From: Terracoccus luteus
Lineage (GTDB): Bacteria > Actinomycetota > Actinomycetes > Actinomycetales > Dermatophilaceae
Assembly (NCBI RefSeq): GCF_003635045.1
Contig: NZ_RBXT01000001.1
Coordinates: 3,720,001-3,784,000 of the forward strand
Reading direction: 5' to 3'
Length of the DNA: 64,000 bases
The notes under the pieces are model-generated. The model worked only from the letters and a program-made list of their open reading frames with translations, was not told the DNA's origin and searched no databases. Below, piece by piece: positions 47,864 to 57,425 of this stretch. Numbering within the stretch: the first letter of the stretch is position 1; the number at the start of each line of letters is the position of its first letter. The position numbers and the translations under genes are program-made.

Positions 47864-50368
47864 ATGCGACTGTACCCGAGGCAACGGCGCCACGGACGTG
47901 CGCTCAGGACGTGGCTGGGAGTGGTGCTGGCCACGCTGGTGCTCGCCCTCGTGGCGACACCGACCGTGTCGGCATCCGGTTCGGCAGGGCCGCCTGGTGC
48001 TGCGCTGACGGTGCCGGCCACGGCCGCCCCGCCCGGTGCGCGCACCCCCGCGTCGGTGGCCCCGCCCGCCCCGGCGCCTGCGCGCCTGGCCGACGGGGCG
48101 GTCGGCGCCCGGGTCGTGGTGGGCTTCCGCCACACGTGCGTGCTCACCCGTACCGGCGGCGTGCAGTGCTGGGGCGACGACACGTACGGCCAGCTCGGTC
48201 GTGGCACGAGCGGGGCGTCGTCCGCCGTGCCGCAGTGGGTGAGCGGACTGCGGTCGGGCGTCGCATCGCTGTCGGCGGGGGAGGACCACACCTGCGTCGT
48301 CACCACCGCTGGAGCCGTGCGCTGCTGGGGGAGCAACACGTGGGGCATGCTCGGTGACGCGACCACGGTCGACCGGTCGACGCCCGTCACCCCGACCGCT
48401 CTCACCTCGGGTATGAGGTCGGTCTCGGCCGGAGCCCAGCAGACGTGTGCCCAGCGGACCATCGGCGCCGTGCTGTGCTGGGGGTGGAACGGCTCGGGCG
48501 GTCTCGGGGACGGCACGACGACCGACCGGCTGAGCCCGGTCACCGTCAAGGGACTGCCCTCCGACGTCACCTCGGTCTCGGCCGGTTTCACCTACGCGTG
48601 CGCGCTCACCAGCGGGGGGCGCCTCTGGTGCTGGGGAGGCAGCCGCTGGCTGGCCGGCGCCGGCGAGTACTTCGCCCTGACGACGCCGCGACTCGTGGGG
48701 CTGACCGGGGTCAGGCAGATCGCCGCCCGCCTCGACCGCACGTGTGCCGTGACGACGGCGGGGGCGACGTGGTGCTGGGGCGGGCCGGGCGAGATCGGCG
48801 ACGGGCGCAACTACGTCCCCGACGCCCCCGTGCCCTCCCGCGTCGAGACCCTCGGCGACGGCAGCACGAGCGCCGTGGCACCCGGTCAGGCCAGCACGTG
48901 CGTGCTCACCCCCGCCGGTGCGGTGCGCTGCTGGGGCACCAGCGACCTCGATCTCGGCGACCTGCTCTACGGCAACAGCCGCACCATCGGCGCATGGCGT
49001 CCGCAGTCCGTCACCGGGCTTGCCTCCGGAATCGTGCAGGTGGAGGACAACTACGACCACCGCTGCGCGCTGACCTCCGCCGGGGCCGTGCTCTGCTGGG
49101 GCCGCGGCGCCGAAGGCCAGCTCGGACGCGGCAGCGCGACGGCTGCGGCTCCGAGCCCCTCGAGGGACCGGAGCGACCGATCGGCGTCGGGTGCATGGCG
49201 CACCGATGCAACGACGTTCATGGATGCCGTGCAGCGCGGAGTGCGTACCGGTGCCCGCCCCGGCGGTGCCGGGTCCGGCCCGGAAGGCGCACCCACCGGC
49301 AACCTCTCGTCGGAGGTCTCCGCCGTGCTGCCCACGGTGGCACAGGTCGCGACCGGCGCGACCCACGCGTGCGCCCGCACGACGACGGCACGCCTGTGGT
49401 GCTGGGGTGACAACCAATACGGCCAGGCGCCGGGGGCGCAGGGCCCGCTGACGACGACGCCCACCGAGGTCACCGCGCTCAGCGGCGTGACCGACGTGGG
49501 TCTGGGTGATGACACGACCTGCGCCGTGGTCTCGTCGCGCACGTGGTGCTGGGGGCTCAACCTCCAGCACCAGGTCTCACCGAGCGACGAGGAATGGTAC
49601 GTCGCCACGCCCACGCGGTACGACGCCCTTCCCGTCGACGTGACCCAGGTGGGCAGCGGACTCGCCCACTCGTGTGCGCTGCGCACCGCGGGCGGGGTCA
49701 GCTGTTGGGGCAGCAACTTCCAGGGCGGACTGGGCGACGGGACGTCCGACGACTCGGCCACGCCGGTCGTCCCCGTCGGGCTCGGGTCAGGCGTCGCGTC
49801 TCTGGCCGAGGGCACGCCGAACTGCGTCCTCATGACGTCCGGGCAGGTGCGCTGCTGGAGCTTCGCGTCACCCACCCGCGACAGTGCGACACCCGTCGTC
49901 GTGCCGCTCCCGGCCGCCGCCACGTCGGTGACGGTGGGAGAGGCCGCCTGCGCGCTGCTCACGACGGGGGCCGTCTACTGCTGGGGCGACAACCGGTTCG
50001 GCTATCTGGGCGACGGGACGCTCACTCCCCGTACCGGGATCCGCCTGGTGCGTGGTCTCGAGTCGGGTGTCACGGCGATCTCGTCAGGCGGCAGTGTGAC
50101 GTGCGCGGTGCTCGCCGCCGGCCCGACGAGGTGCTGGGGTGGCAGCTCGGCCGGCCTCGGCAACGCCTCGGTCAACTGGTCGTCGGTGCCGAAGCAGGTC
50201 GGGTCGACAGGGGCGGCGGTCCGCCGGGTGGCGGTCGGCAGCGGGTTCGCCTGCGTGCTCGACGCCCGCCCGTCGGTGTGGTGCTGGGGCGACAGCTACC
50301 ACGGGCAGCTGGCACTGCCGCCGGAAGCGGTCAAGCGGTACTCCCGGCTGCCTCTGCGCATCGGCTGA
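47864..50368 (+). CDS. Secreted RCC1-repeat (BNR-like) protein
   Basis: 834 residues. A signal peptide (LRTWLGVVLATLVLALVATPTVSA) is followed by about 14 RCC1-like blades of ~50 residues, each with a paired-cysteine pattern such as HTCVLTRTGGVQCWGDD and HTCVVTTAGAVRCWGSN; the second Cys-Trp-Gly is nearly constant. A linker around 425-475 (SRDRSDRSASG) breaks the run, giving two seven-blade propellers. The cysteines probably form a disulfide in each blade. GGAGGAA precedes ATG 47864. The function is not known. Confidence 0.88.
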   Translation: MRLYPRQRRHGRALRTWLGVVLATLVLALVATPTVSASGSAGPPGAALTVPATAAPPGARTPASVAPPAPAPARLADGAVGARVVVGFRHTCVLTRTGGVQCWGDDTYGQLGRGTSGASSAVPQWVSGLRSGVASLSAGEDHTCVVTTAGAVRCWGSNTWGMLGDATTVDRSTPVTPTALTSGMRSVSAGAQQTCAQRTIGAVLCWGWNGSGGLGDGTTTDRLSPVTVKGLPSDVTSVSAGFTYACALTSGGRLWCWGGSRWLAGAGEYFALTTPRLVGLTGVRQIAARLDRTCAVTTAGATWCWGGPGEIGDGRNYVPDAPVPSRVETLGDGSTSAVAPGQASTCVLTPAGAVRCWGTSDLDLGDLLYGNSRTIGAWRPQSVTGLASGIVQVEDNYDHRCALTSAGAVLCWGRGAEGQLGRGSATAAAPSPSRDRSDRSASGAWRTDATTFMDAVQRGVRTGARPGGAGSGPEGAPTGNLSSEVSAVLPTVAQVATGATHACARTTTARLWCWGDNQYGQAPGAQGPLTTTPTEVTALSGVTDVGLGDDTTCAVVSSRTWCWGLNLQHQVSPSDEEWYVATPTRYDALPVDVTQVGSGLAHSCALRTAGGVSCWGSNFQGGLGDGTSDDSATPVVPVGLGSGVASLAEGTPNCVLMTSGQVRCWSFASPTRDSATPVVVPLPAAATSVTVGEAACALLTTGAVYCWGDNRFGYLGDGTLTPRTGIRLVRGLESGVTAISSGGSVTCAVLAAGPTRCWGGSSAGLGNASVNWSSVPKQVGSTGAAVRRVAVGSGFACVLDARPSVWCWGDSYHGQLALPPEAVKRYSRLPLRIG

Positions 50369-50399
50369 CAAGCCCACCCACCGGCATCCACATCGCCCC

Positions 50400-50470
50400 G
50401 TCGGGAGGGCGCTCAGCTCCCGTCGAGTGGTCACCGTGACCACTCGACGGGGGTTACCCGCCCTCTCGAC
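50400..50470. terminator. Full palindromic CTCGACGGG element between convergent genes
   Basis: CCCGTCGAGTGGTCAC (50419-50434) pairs perfectly with GTGACCACTCGACGGG (50436-50451) around one base. Outer arms GTCGGGAGGGCG (50400-50411) and CGCCCTCTCGAC (50459-50470) pair with one mismatch. It lies between the RCC1 gene and the kinase gene, which converge, so it is likely a bidirectional terminator. The right half is the repeat seen at 20655 and 46316. Confidence 0.75.
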
Positions 50471-50486
50471 GGGAAGGGTGGGGTCG

Positions 50487-51644
50487 TCAGGCGGGGCCGA
50501 CGCGGACGGTCAGCACTCCTGGGCGCACGACCGCGCGGACGGTGCGGGCCTCGCCGATCACGTCACCGTCGATCTGCACCGGCAGCGGGCGGTCGCTGCG
50601 GACCGTGACCTCCCGGCAGGTGTGGTGGTCGAGCGTCGGGTGTCCCTTGCGCTGGCGGGTGGCGACCCGGGTGGCCACGGGCACCCAGCCGACGACGCCG
50701 CGGGGGGAGGCGATGACGGCGTCGAGCTGCCCGTCGTCGACCCGGGCGTTCGGCATGAGCACGAGCCCGCCCAGCAGGCGGCCGCAGTTGCCGATGACGA
50801 CCATGCGCGCCCGACGCCGGAACGCCGGCTGGCCGTCGACCTGCACCCGCACCCGGAACTCGGGCGAGACGAGGTGCTTGAGCCCCGAGACCATGTACGC
50901 CGGCCAGCCGACGCGCGCCTTGAGGATCTCGTTGGTGCCGGCCATGATCGCGGCGTCCATGCCCATCCCGGCCATGACGAGGAAGTGGTGGGTCTCCACC
51001 GTGCCCGTCACGCCAGCGGCGCTCACCGCCGTCGCCGCTCCCGAGGCGTCGGCGTCCGCCCCCGCCACGGACTCCTCGTCGCCGACGACGAGGTCGCCGA
51101 CGTCGATGCGCCGGTTGCGCCCGGTGAGGGCGACGGTCACGGCAGCGTCGAGGTCGTCGACCGGGAGGTCGAGGTTGCGGGCCAGAAGGTTGCCGGTGCC
51201 CGCGGGCAGGATGCCGAGCGGGGTGTCCGAGCCGAGCAGCGCCGACGCGACCGCCCGCACCGTGCCATCGCCGCCGAGACTGCAGACGAGGTCCACGCCG
51301 TCGCGCAGGGCGCGCTCGGCCTGGCCCTGGCCCGGGTCCGCGACCGTGGTCTCGGCGAGCGTGGGCTCGGCCCAGCCCGCCGCGAGGAACGCCGCCGTGA
51401 GCCGCTGCCGGGTCGCGACGAGGTCGGTGAACTTCGTCGGGTTGACGATGACGGCGGCGCGCTTCAGCGGGGCCGGTGGTTCGTCGTCGTCGGGGCGGAA
51501 GTGGTCGCGCGGGGGACGCGCCCGCCCCCGGCGCAGCAGCCCGGCGTAGGCCTGCGAGTCGGTGCGTGAGAGCACCACGCCCCCCACGACCAGCGCCAGC
51601 ACGACGATGCCGGCGATGATCCACGGGAGGTGTTCGGTGAGCAC
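50487..51644 (-). CDS. Diacylglycerol/sphingosine kinase-like lipid kinase with N-terminal membrane anchor
   Basis: 385 residues. A membrane helix (IIAGIVVLALVVGGVVL) at about 8-24 precedes the DAGK catalytic domain: AAVIVNPTKFTD, CSLGGDGTVRAVASALLGS, LGILPAGTGNLLARNL and the late PVQIDGDVIGEA. Such enzymes phosphorylate lipids with ATP. An Asp/Ala/Ser-rich insert (VAGADADASGAATAVSAA) lies mid-domain. GTG 51644 is supported by TACCGT 6 bases upstream. Confidence 0.88.
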   Translation of the reverse strand: MLTEHLPWIIAGIVVLALVVGGVVLSRTDSQAYAGLLRRGRARPPRDHFRPDDDEPPAPLKRAAVIVNPTKFTDLVATRQRLTAAFLAAGWAEPTLAETTVADPGQGQAERALRDGVDLVCSLGGDGTVRAVASALLGSDTPLGILPAGTGNLLARNLDLPVDDLDAAVTVALTGRNRRIDVGDLVVGDEESVAGADADASGAATAVSAAGVTGTVETHHFLVMAGMGMDAAIMAGTNEILKARVGWPAYMVSGLKHLVSPEFRVRVQVDGQPAFRRRARMVVIGNCGRLLGGLVLMPNARVDDGQLDAVIASPRGVVGWVPVATRVATRQRKGHPTLDHHTCREVTVRSDRPLPVQIDGDVIGEARTVRAVVRPGVLTVRVGPA

Positions 51645-51650
51645 TGGTGC

Positions 51651-51656
51651 ACGGTA
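51651..51656 (-). promoter_or_regulatory. Leaderless -10 box of the lipid kinase gene
   Basis: TACCGT on the minus strand, 6 bases before GTG 51644. Confidence 0.5.
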
Positions 51657-51691
51657 GCCGAGCAGGCCGGACGGGCCCGAACCGGCGGCCC

Positions 51692-51697
51692 TAGGCT
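51692..51697 (+). promoter_or_regulatory. Leaderless -10 box of the leader ORF/oxidoreductase operon
   Basis: TAGGCT, 6 bases before ATG 51704. It faces away from the lipid kinase promoter 36 bp away. Confidence 0.55.
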
Positions 51698-51703
51698 GGC
51701 CCC

Positions 51704-51817
51704 ATGCCCTCGGTCGCACCTCCGCGTCCCGACCCGGCGGCGTCCGCCGCCGGTGTCGCCACCGCTGCCACCGCCGTCGCCACCGTCTTCATCGCCCACG
51801 GGAGCGTGGCCGCATGA
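51704..51817 (+). CDS. 37-residue leader ORF coupled to the oxidoreductase gene
   Basis: MPSVAPPRPDPAASAAG.. then an Ala/Val/Thr-rich hydrophobic stretch ending FIAHGSVAA. It begins where a leaderless transcript would begin and its TGA overlaps the next gene's ATG (ATGA at 51814-51817). The downstream gene has no ribosome-binding site of its own, so ribosomes would reach it through this ORF. A stable product is unproven. Confidence 0.55.
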   Translation: MPSVAPPRPDPAASAAGVATAATAVATVFIAHGSVAA

Positions 51818-52842
51818 AGCTGCCCGAGACCCGCGTGCCCGACCCGCACGAGGCGCCCGGCATCCGCTGGGGCGTGCTCGGGCCGGGCGGCATCGCCCGG
51901 TCGTTCGCGGATGCCGTCGCGGTCGGCACCGCGTCGAGGGTCGTGGCCGTGGGGTCGCGCAGCCTCGACCGGGCGCAGGTCTTCGCCGCCGACTTCGACG
52001 TGCCGCGGGCGCACGGCAGCTACGAGGACCTCGTCGCCGACCCCGAGGTCGACGCCGTCTACGTCGCCTCGCCCCACAGCGAGCACCGCGACCACGCGCT
52101 GCTCGCCCTTCAGGCCGGCAAGGCCGTGCTCGTCGAGAAGGCCTTCGCCCGCAACGCCGCCGAGGCCGCCGAGGTGTTCACCGCGGCCCGTGCGGCGGGC
52201 GTGCTCGTGTCCGAGGCGATGTGGAGCCGCCATCTGCCCCAGTACGACGTCGTCGCGCAGGTCGTCGGGAGCGGGCTCATCGGCGAGCTCGTCACCGTCT
52301 TCGCCGACCACGGCCAGCCCCTCTTCCCCGACGGCCCCGAGCGGCTGGCCCGACCCGAGCTGGCCGGTGGCGCCCTGCTCGACCTCGGGGTCTACCCGAT
52401 CAGCTTCGCCGACCACGTGATGGGGCCTGCGACCGAGGTCATGGCGTCGGGCACCCTCACCGACCTCGGCGTCGACGCCCAGTCGAACGTCCTGCTGCGC
52501 AACGACGCCGGCGCCCAGGCGGTGCTCTCGTGCACCATGCTGGCCGCCACCCCCTGCACCGCCGCCGTCGTCGGCACCCGCGGGCGGCTCGAGCTGAGCG
52601 GCGCGTTCTACGGGGCGGCCGACGTGCGCCTCGTCGACGGCGAGCACCGGGTGGTCGACGAGCGGCCCGGGGGGTTCCCCGACGACGTGCGCGGGTTCAG
52701 CTACGAGATCGCCGAGTTCGCCCGCGCCCTGACCGCCGGTGAGCCGGAGACGGCCGTGATGACCCATGCCACCACGCTGCGCGTCATGGAGACCATGGAC
52801 GAGGTGAGGCGCCGCCTGGGCATGACCTACCCGGGCGAGTGA
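51814..52842 (+). CDS. Gfo/Idh/MocA family oxidoreductase
   Basis: 342 residues. The NAD(P) Rossmann domain has [38 protein letters not shown] and [19 protein letters not shown]. The EKAFARN motif holds the usual EKP-type lysine, here with Ala in place of Pro. The C-terminal domain shows [12 protein letters not shown] with the catalytic histidine region changed to Tyr. It resembles dihydrodiol dehydrogenase-like members; the substrate is unknown. ATG 51814 overlaps the leader ORF stop. Confidence 0.87.
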   Translation: MKLPETRVPDPHEAPGIRWGVLGPGGIARSFADAVAVGTASRVVAVGSRSLDRAQVFAADFDVPRAHGSYEDLVADPEVDAVYVASPHSEHRDHALLALQAGKAVLVEKAFARNAAEAAEVFTAARAAGVLVSEAMWSRHLPQYDVVAQVVGSGLIGELVTVFADHGQPLFPDGPERLARPELAGGALLDLGVYPISFADHVMGPATEVMASGTLTDLGVDAQSNVLLRNDAGAQAVLSCTMLAATPCTAAVVGTRGRLELSGAFYGAADVRLVDGEHRVVDERPGGFPDDVRGFSYEIAEFARALTAGEPETAVMTHATTLRVMETMDEVRRRLGMTYPGE

Positions 52843-52951
52843 CGGGTACGCAGCGACGAGGGCGCGACACCGGCGCCCGATCCGGGACGAAGGGCGGGAC
52901 GCCGAATGGCCGGCTCCCGCCGGACAGCGCACGACGACGAAGGAGCACGCG

Positions 52952-54637
52952 ATGAGCACGCCGAGCAGCACCCCCACCGACGCGACGACGACCGAGGCCT
53001 GGGGTCGCCTGCAGCAGCTGGCGGACCGCAAGGTCGACCTGCGCCAGGCGTTCGACGCCGATCCGCAGCGCGCCGAACGGTTCTCGTACGACGCTGCCGA
53101 CCTCTTCGTCGACCTGTCGAAGAACCTCGTCGACGACGAGGTGCTCGCTGCGCTCGTCGACCTCGCCGGCCAGGTGGGCCTCACCCAGCGTCGCGACGCG
53201 ATGTTCGCGGGCGAGCGCATCAACGTCACCGAGGACCGCGCGGTGCTGCACACGGCGCTGCGCGACCCTGAGGGCGTGCGCGTCGAGGTCGACGGCGAGG
53301 ACGTCGTCCCGGTGGTGCACGAGGTGCTCGACAAGGTCTACGCCTTCGCCGAGAAGGTGCGCAGCGGCGAGTGGGTCGGCGTCACCGGCAAGCGCATCAC
53401 GACGGTCGTCAACATCGGCATCGGCGGCAGCGACCTGGGGCCCGTCATGGTCTACGAGGCCCTCAAGCCCTACGTGCAGCCGGGTCTGAGCGCGCGCTTC
53501 GTCTCGAACATCGACCCGACCGACGTGGCCGAGAAGACGCGCGACCTCGACCCCGAGCAGACGCTGTTCATCGTCGCGTCGAAGACGTTCACCACTCTCG
53601 AGACCCTGACCAACGCCCGGCTGTGCCGGGCCTGGCTGCTCGACGGCCTGCGGGCCTCCGGCGCGATCGCCGACGGTGACGACGCGGCATCCGAGGCCAT
53701 CGCGAAGCACTTCGTCGCGGTGTCGACGGCCCTCGACAAGGTGGCCGACTTCGGCATCGACCCGGAGAACGCCTTCGGCTTCTGGGACTGGGTCGGCGGG
53801 CGCTACTCCGTCGGCTCGGCCATCGGCACGTCGGTGGCCGTCGCCGTCGGCCCCGAGAACTTCTCCGCGTTCCTGGCCGGCATGCACGCGATGGACCGGC
53901 ACTTCGTCGAGAGCGACCTCGCCGAGAACGTGCCGGCGCTCATGGGCCTGCTCAACGTCTGGTACGTCAACTTCCACGACGCTCAGACGCACGCCGTGCT
54001 GCCGTACGCCCAGTACCTGCACCGCTTCCCGGCGTACCTGCAGCAGTTGACGATGGAGAGCAACGGCAAGAGCGTGCGTTACGACGGCTCGCCGGTGACG
54101 ACCGACACGGGCGAGGTGTTCTGGGGCGAGCCCGGCACCAACGGGCAGCACGCGTTCTACCAGCTCATCCACCAGGGCACCCGGCTCATCCCCGCCGACT
54201 TCATCGCCGTCGCCACGCCCGCGAACCCGCTCAAGGACGGCGACGCCGACGTCCACGAGCTGTTCCTCGCCAACTTCTTCGCGCAGACGGCCGCACTCGC
54301 GTTCGGCAAGACGGCCGACGAGGTGCGCGCCGAGGGCACCGACGAGGCGATCGTCCCGGCGCGCGTGTTCAGCGGCAACCGCCCGACGACCTCGATCATG
54401 GCCCCGGCGCTGACGCCGTCGGTGCTCGGCCAGCTCATCGCCCTCTACGAGCACATCACCTTCACCCAGGGCGTCGTCTGGGGCATCGACAGCTTCGACC
54501 AGTGGGGCGTCGAGCTCGGCAAGCAGCTGGCGAAGCAGGTGACGCCGGCGGTGGGCGGCGACGAGAGCGCCATCGCCGAGCAGGACGCCTCGACGCAGTC
54601 GCTCGTGCGCTGGTACCGCGCCCACCGCGAGGGCTGA
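52952..54637 (+). CDS. pgi: Glucose-6-phosphate isomerase
   Basis: 561 residues. It interconverts glucose-6-phosphate and fructose-6-phosphate. Both signatures are intact: [48 protein letters not shown], and the late [20 protein letters not shown] lies 6 bases before ATG 52952. It is followed 7 bases later by a histidine kinase gene. A copy of its last ~85 codons, with a 90-bp in-frame deletion, lies at 59262-59517. zwf, the other glucose-6-phosphate enzyme, is 8 kb on. Confidence 0.96.
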   Translation: MSTPSSTPTDATTTEAWGRLQQLADRKVDLRQAFDADPQRAERFSYDAADLFVDLSKNLVDDEVLAALVDLAGQVGLTQRRDAMFAGERINVTEDRAVLHTALRDPEGVRVEVDGEDVVPVVHEVLDKVYAFAEKVRSGEWVGVTGKRITTVVNIGIGGSDLGPVMVYEALKPYVQPGLSARFVSNIDPTDVAEKTRDLDPEQTLFIVASKTFTTLETLTNARLCRAWLLDGLRASGAIADGDDAASEAIAKHFVAVSTALDKVADFGIDPENAFGFWDWVGGRYSVGSAIGTSVAVAVGPENFSAFLAGMHAMDRHFVESDLAENVPALMGLLNVWYVNFHDAQTHAVLPYAQYLHRFPAYLQQLTMESNGKSVRYDGSPVTTDTGEVFWGEPGTNGQHAFYQLIHQGTRLIPADFIAVATPANPLKDGDADVHELFLANFFAQTAALAFGKTADEVRAEGTDEAIVPARVFSGNRPTTSIMAPALTPSVLGQLIALYEHITFTQGVVWGIDSFDQWGVELGKQLAKQVTPAVGGDESAIAEQDASTQSLVRWYRAHREG

Positions 54638-54644
54638 CCCCTCC

Positions 54645-56066
54645 GTGGTCCGCGGCTGGCTCCACCTGCTCGCCCCGCGTGGGGTGCGCGGTCAGGCGAC
54701 GTGGGCGGCGGCCGTCGTCGTGGCGGTCGCCCTCGTCGCCGGGGGCACGGGCCTCGTGCTGCTGCTGCACACCTCCCTGACGAGCACCGTGCAGTCGACG
54801 CTCGAGGCCGTCGTGGACGAGGATGCCGCGGTGCTGGCCGACCGGGGTGTCGCGGGGCTGCGCGCGAGCGAGGTCGACCGCGGCGCGGACGGCATCCTCG
54901 TGCAGGTGGTGGCCGCCGACGGCACCGTGGCGTACACGTCGGCCGGCCGCACCGGCACCCCGGTCTCGGCGTTGCGGCCGGGCCCGGGGGAGGAGGCCGT
55001 GAGCGGGCGCAGCCCGCTCCCGCTGCCCGACGCGCTGACCGAGCCGATGGTCGTGGCGCGGGGCGCCACCGTCCCGGGTGGCGGCGACGTGGTGGTGCTG
55101 GCCCGTCGCGACCTCGAGGCCCAGGAGGAGGCGGTCGAGGTCGTCGGGGGGATGCTCGTGGTCGGCGTGCCGCTGCTCGTGCTCGTTGCCGCCGTCGTCA
55201 CGTGGTGGCGGGTGGGGCGGGCCCTGGGCACCGTCGAGGACATCCGGGCGCAGGTCGAGCGCATCGGCGGCGGTCGTCTGGCCGAACGGGTGCCGGTGCC
55301 CCCCTCCCGCGACGAGGTCGCCCACCTCGCGACGACGATGAACGAGATGCTCACGCGGCTGCAGCGCAGCGACGACGCCCGCCGGCAGTTCGTCGCCGAC
55401 GCCAGCCACGAGCTGCGCTCGCCCCTCGCCACCCTCACGGCAGCGGTCGAGGTCGCCGACGCCGACCCCGGCGGGCGGGGGTGGCACGAGCTGGGGCCCG
55501 TGGTCGCGGCGGAGTCGGCCCGCATGCAGCGCATGGTCGACGACCTGCTGCTGCTGTCGAAGGCCGACGGTGACGCACTGGGCGTGGCCCACGACGACGT
55601 CGACCTCGACGACGTCGTCGGCGACGTGGCCCGGCGGGCGCGACGCGGGTCTGCCGCGTCCGTCGAGGTGGATACGGTCCCGGTACGGCTCGTGGGTGAC
55701 GCCCACCGGCTCGGTCAGCTCGCACAGAACCTCGTCGAGAACGCCACCCGGCTGGCCGGCCGCGTCGAGGTGCGGGTGCGTCCCGGTGACGACGGCGGGG
55801 CCGTGCTCGTCGTCGACGACGACGGCCCCGGCATCGCGCCGGACGACCGGGAGCGGGTCTTCGAGCGCTTCACCCGGCTCGACGCCAGCCGGGCGCGCCA
55901 CTCGGGTGGATCGGGGCTCGGCCTCGCCATCGTGCACGAGATCGCCGCGGCGCACGGCGGGACCGTCCGGGTCGAGACGTCCCCGCTCGGGGGCGCCCGG
56001 TTCGTCGTCACCCTCGCCGCCGCACCCTCGGCGACGGTGCCGGCTCAGCCGGCGACGAGCCGGTAG
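54645..56066 (+). CDS. Two-component sensor histidine kinase
   Basis: 473 residues. Two membrane helices (about 20-45 and 165-190) enclose a ~120-residue sensor part, followed by HAMP (WWRVGRALGTVEDIRAQVERI), HisKA with the phospho-acceptor in VADASHELRSPLATL, and HATPase (NLVENATRL, VVDDDGPGIAPDDRERVFERF, GGSGLGLAIVHEIA). It starts 7 bases after pgi. Its 3' end overlaps the convergent response regulator gene by 22 bp, an unusual layout for a cognate pair. Confidence 0.93.
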   Translation: MVRGWLHLLAPRGVRGQATWAAAVVVAVALVAGGTGLVLLLHTSLTSTVQSTLEAVVDEDAAVLADRGVAGLRASEVDRGADGILVQVVAADGTVAYTSAGRTGTPVSALRPGPGEEAVSGRSPLPLPDALTEPMVVARGATVPGGGDVVVLARRDLEAQEEAVEVVGGMLVVGVPLLVLVAAVVTWWRVGRALGTVEDIRAQVERIGGGRLAERVPVPPSRDEVAHLATTMNEMLTRLQRSDDARRQFVADASHELRSPLATLTAAVEVADADPGGRGWHELGPVVAAESARMQRMVDDLLLLSKADGDALGVAHDDVDLDDVVGDVARRARRGSAASVEVDTVPVRLVGDAHRLGQLAQNLVENATRLAGRVEVRVRPGDDGGAVLVVDDDGPGIAPDDRERVFERFTRLDASRARHSGGSGLGLAIVHEIAAAHGGTVRVETSPLGGARFVVTLAAAPSATVPAQPATSR

Positions 56067-56716
56067 CCGGCGCCGCGCACCGTCTCGATCGTCGTCGCCC
56101 CGAACGGCACGTCGATCTTGCGGCGCAGGTAGCCGACGTACACCTCGACGACGTTGACGTCGCCCTCGTAGGCGCCGTCCCACACCTGGTCCAGCAGCTC
56201 GGTCTTGCCGACGACCTGGTCGGGGTGGCGCATGAGGTGGTGCAGCAGGGAGAACTCCCGGGCCGTGAGCCGGATCGGGGTGCCGGACCGGTCGACGCGG
56301 TGGGTCGCGGGGTCGAGGCGCAGCGTCCCCATCTGCAGCACGGCCGGTCGTCGGGGCGCCCCACGTCGGACCAGGGCCCGCAGCCGCGCGGCGAGCACGA
56401 CGAAGCTGAAGGGCTTGGTGAGGTAGTCGTCGGCCCCGAGGTCGAGGGCGTCGGTCTGGTCGAAGTCGCCGTCCTTGGCGGTGAGCATGACGACGGGGGT
56501 CCAGACCTCATGCGCCCGCAGCTGCTCGAGCACGCGGTAGCCGTCGAGCCTCGGCAGCATGATGTCGAGCACCATGGCGTCGTAGGCGTTCTCGGTCGCC
56601 GCCCAGAGGCCGCTCTCGCCGTCGTGCTCGACGTCGACGACCCAGCCCTCGCCCTCGAGGCCCCGCTTGACGACCTGCGCCAGCGCGACCTCGTCCTCGA
56701 CGAGCAGCACCCTCAT
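56045..56716 (-). CDS. OmpR/PhoB-family response regulator
   Basis: 223 residues. Receiver domain 1-115: LLVEDE acidic pocket, phospho-acceptor Asp in AMVLDIMLPRLDGYR, and Lys in DYLTKPFSF. Winged-helix domain: ARPAVLQ-type linker, LTAREFSLLHHLMRHPDQVV, YVGYLRRKID and VRGAGYRL. ATG 56716 is favoured over a GTG 24 bases earlier by the family start MRVLLVEDE; a CAGGAT box lies 6 bases ahead. It is the likely binder of the CTCAG direct repeats before the next three genes. Confidence 0.93.
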   Translation of the reverse strand: MRVLLVEDEVALAQVVKRGLEGEGWVVDVEHDGESGLWAATENAYDAMVLDIMLPRLDGYRVLEQLRAHEVWTPVVMLTAKDGDFDQTDALDLGADDYLTKPFSFVVLAARLRALVRRGAPRRPAVLQMGTLRLDPATHRVDRSGTPIRLTAREFSLLHHLMRHPDQVVGKTELLDQVWDGAYEGDVNVVEVYVGYLRRKIDVPFGATTIETVRGAGYRLVAG

Positions 56717-56759
56717 ACGCCCATCCTGCCGCGTGTCCACGGTGCCCGCCGACCGGACG

Positions 56760-57419
56760 TCAGGGCGTGCTGCGCACGGGCGCGGTGCGCCGGCGTGCTC
56801 GCCACCAGTGGACGGCCGCCGGCACCAGGGACACCGCGACGACGACCAGGACGAGGGCGTCGAGGTTGCGCTGCAGCCAGGCGATCCCGCCGAGGAGGTA
56901 GCCGGCCACGACGAGGGCGGTCACCCAGAGCACCGCCCCGACGAGGGACCACGTGTAGAAGACGCGCCGCGGCATCCGACCGACGCCCGCCACGACGGTG
57001 ACGAAGGTGCGCACGACGGGGACGAACCGGCCCAGCACGAGGGCCGCCGGGCCGTGCCGCTCGAAGAACTCCTGCGTGCTGTCGAGGTGCTCGACGCGGA
57101 CGAGGCGACGCGGTCGCTCGCGCAGCGACGGACCGAGGCGGCGCCCGATCTCGTAGCCGCTGACGTTGCCGGTGAAGGCGGCTGCGGACAGCAGCACGCC
57201 GGCCAGGGGGAGGGGGAGGTCGAGCCCCGGCTGTCCGAGCTGGGCGCGGCGCACGAAGAGCCCCACCGCGAAGAGCAGCGAGTCACCGGGCAGGAACGGG
57301 AAGAGCAGCCCGCACTCGACGAAGACCATGAGAGCGGCGACGGCGACGAGCTGCTGTCCGAAGCGCGTCAGCAGCCACGAGGGGTCGAGCCAGCCGGGGC
57401 CGAGCGAGGGCGTCATCAT
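56760..57419 (-). CDS. DedA-family membrane protein
   Basis: 219 residues, DedA/SNARE-associated fold with about four to five membrane helices. The family marks GLLFPFLPGDSLLFAVGL, AFTGNVSGYEIGRRLG, FFERHGPAALVLGRFVPVVRTFVTVVAG and YTWSLVGAVLW are intact. DedA proteins are lipid-carrier flippases or affect proton-motive force. ATG 57419 (or the next ATG) lies 6 bases after TACGGT and 24 bases after paired CTCTCAG boxes. Confidence 0.92.
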   Translation of the reverse strand: MMTPSLGPGWLDPSWLLTRFGQQLVAVAALMVFVECGLLFPFLPGDSLLFAVGLFVRRAQLGQPGLDLPLPLAGVLLSAAAFTGNVSGYEIGRRLGPSLRERPRRLVRVEHLDSTQEFFERHGPAALVLGRFVPVVRTFVTVVAGVGRMPRRVFYTWSLVGAVLWVTALVVAGYLLGGIAWLQRNLDALVLVVVAVSLVPAAVHWWRARRRTAPVRSTP

Positions 57420-57425
57420 GCCGCG

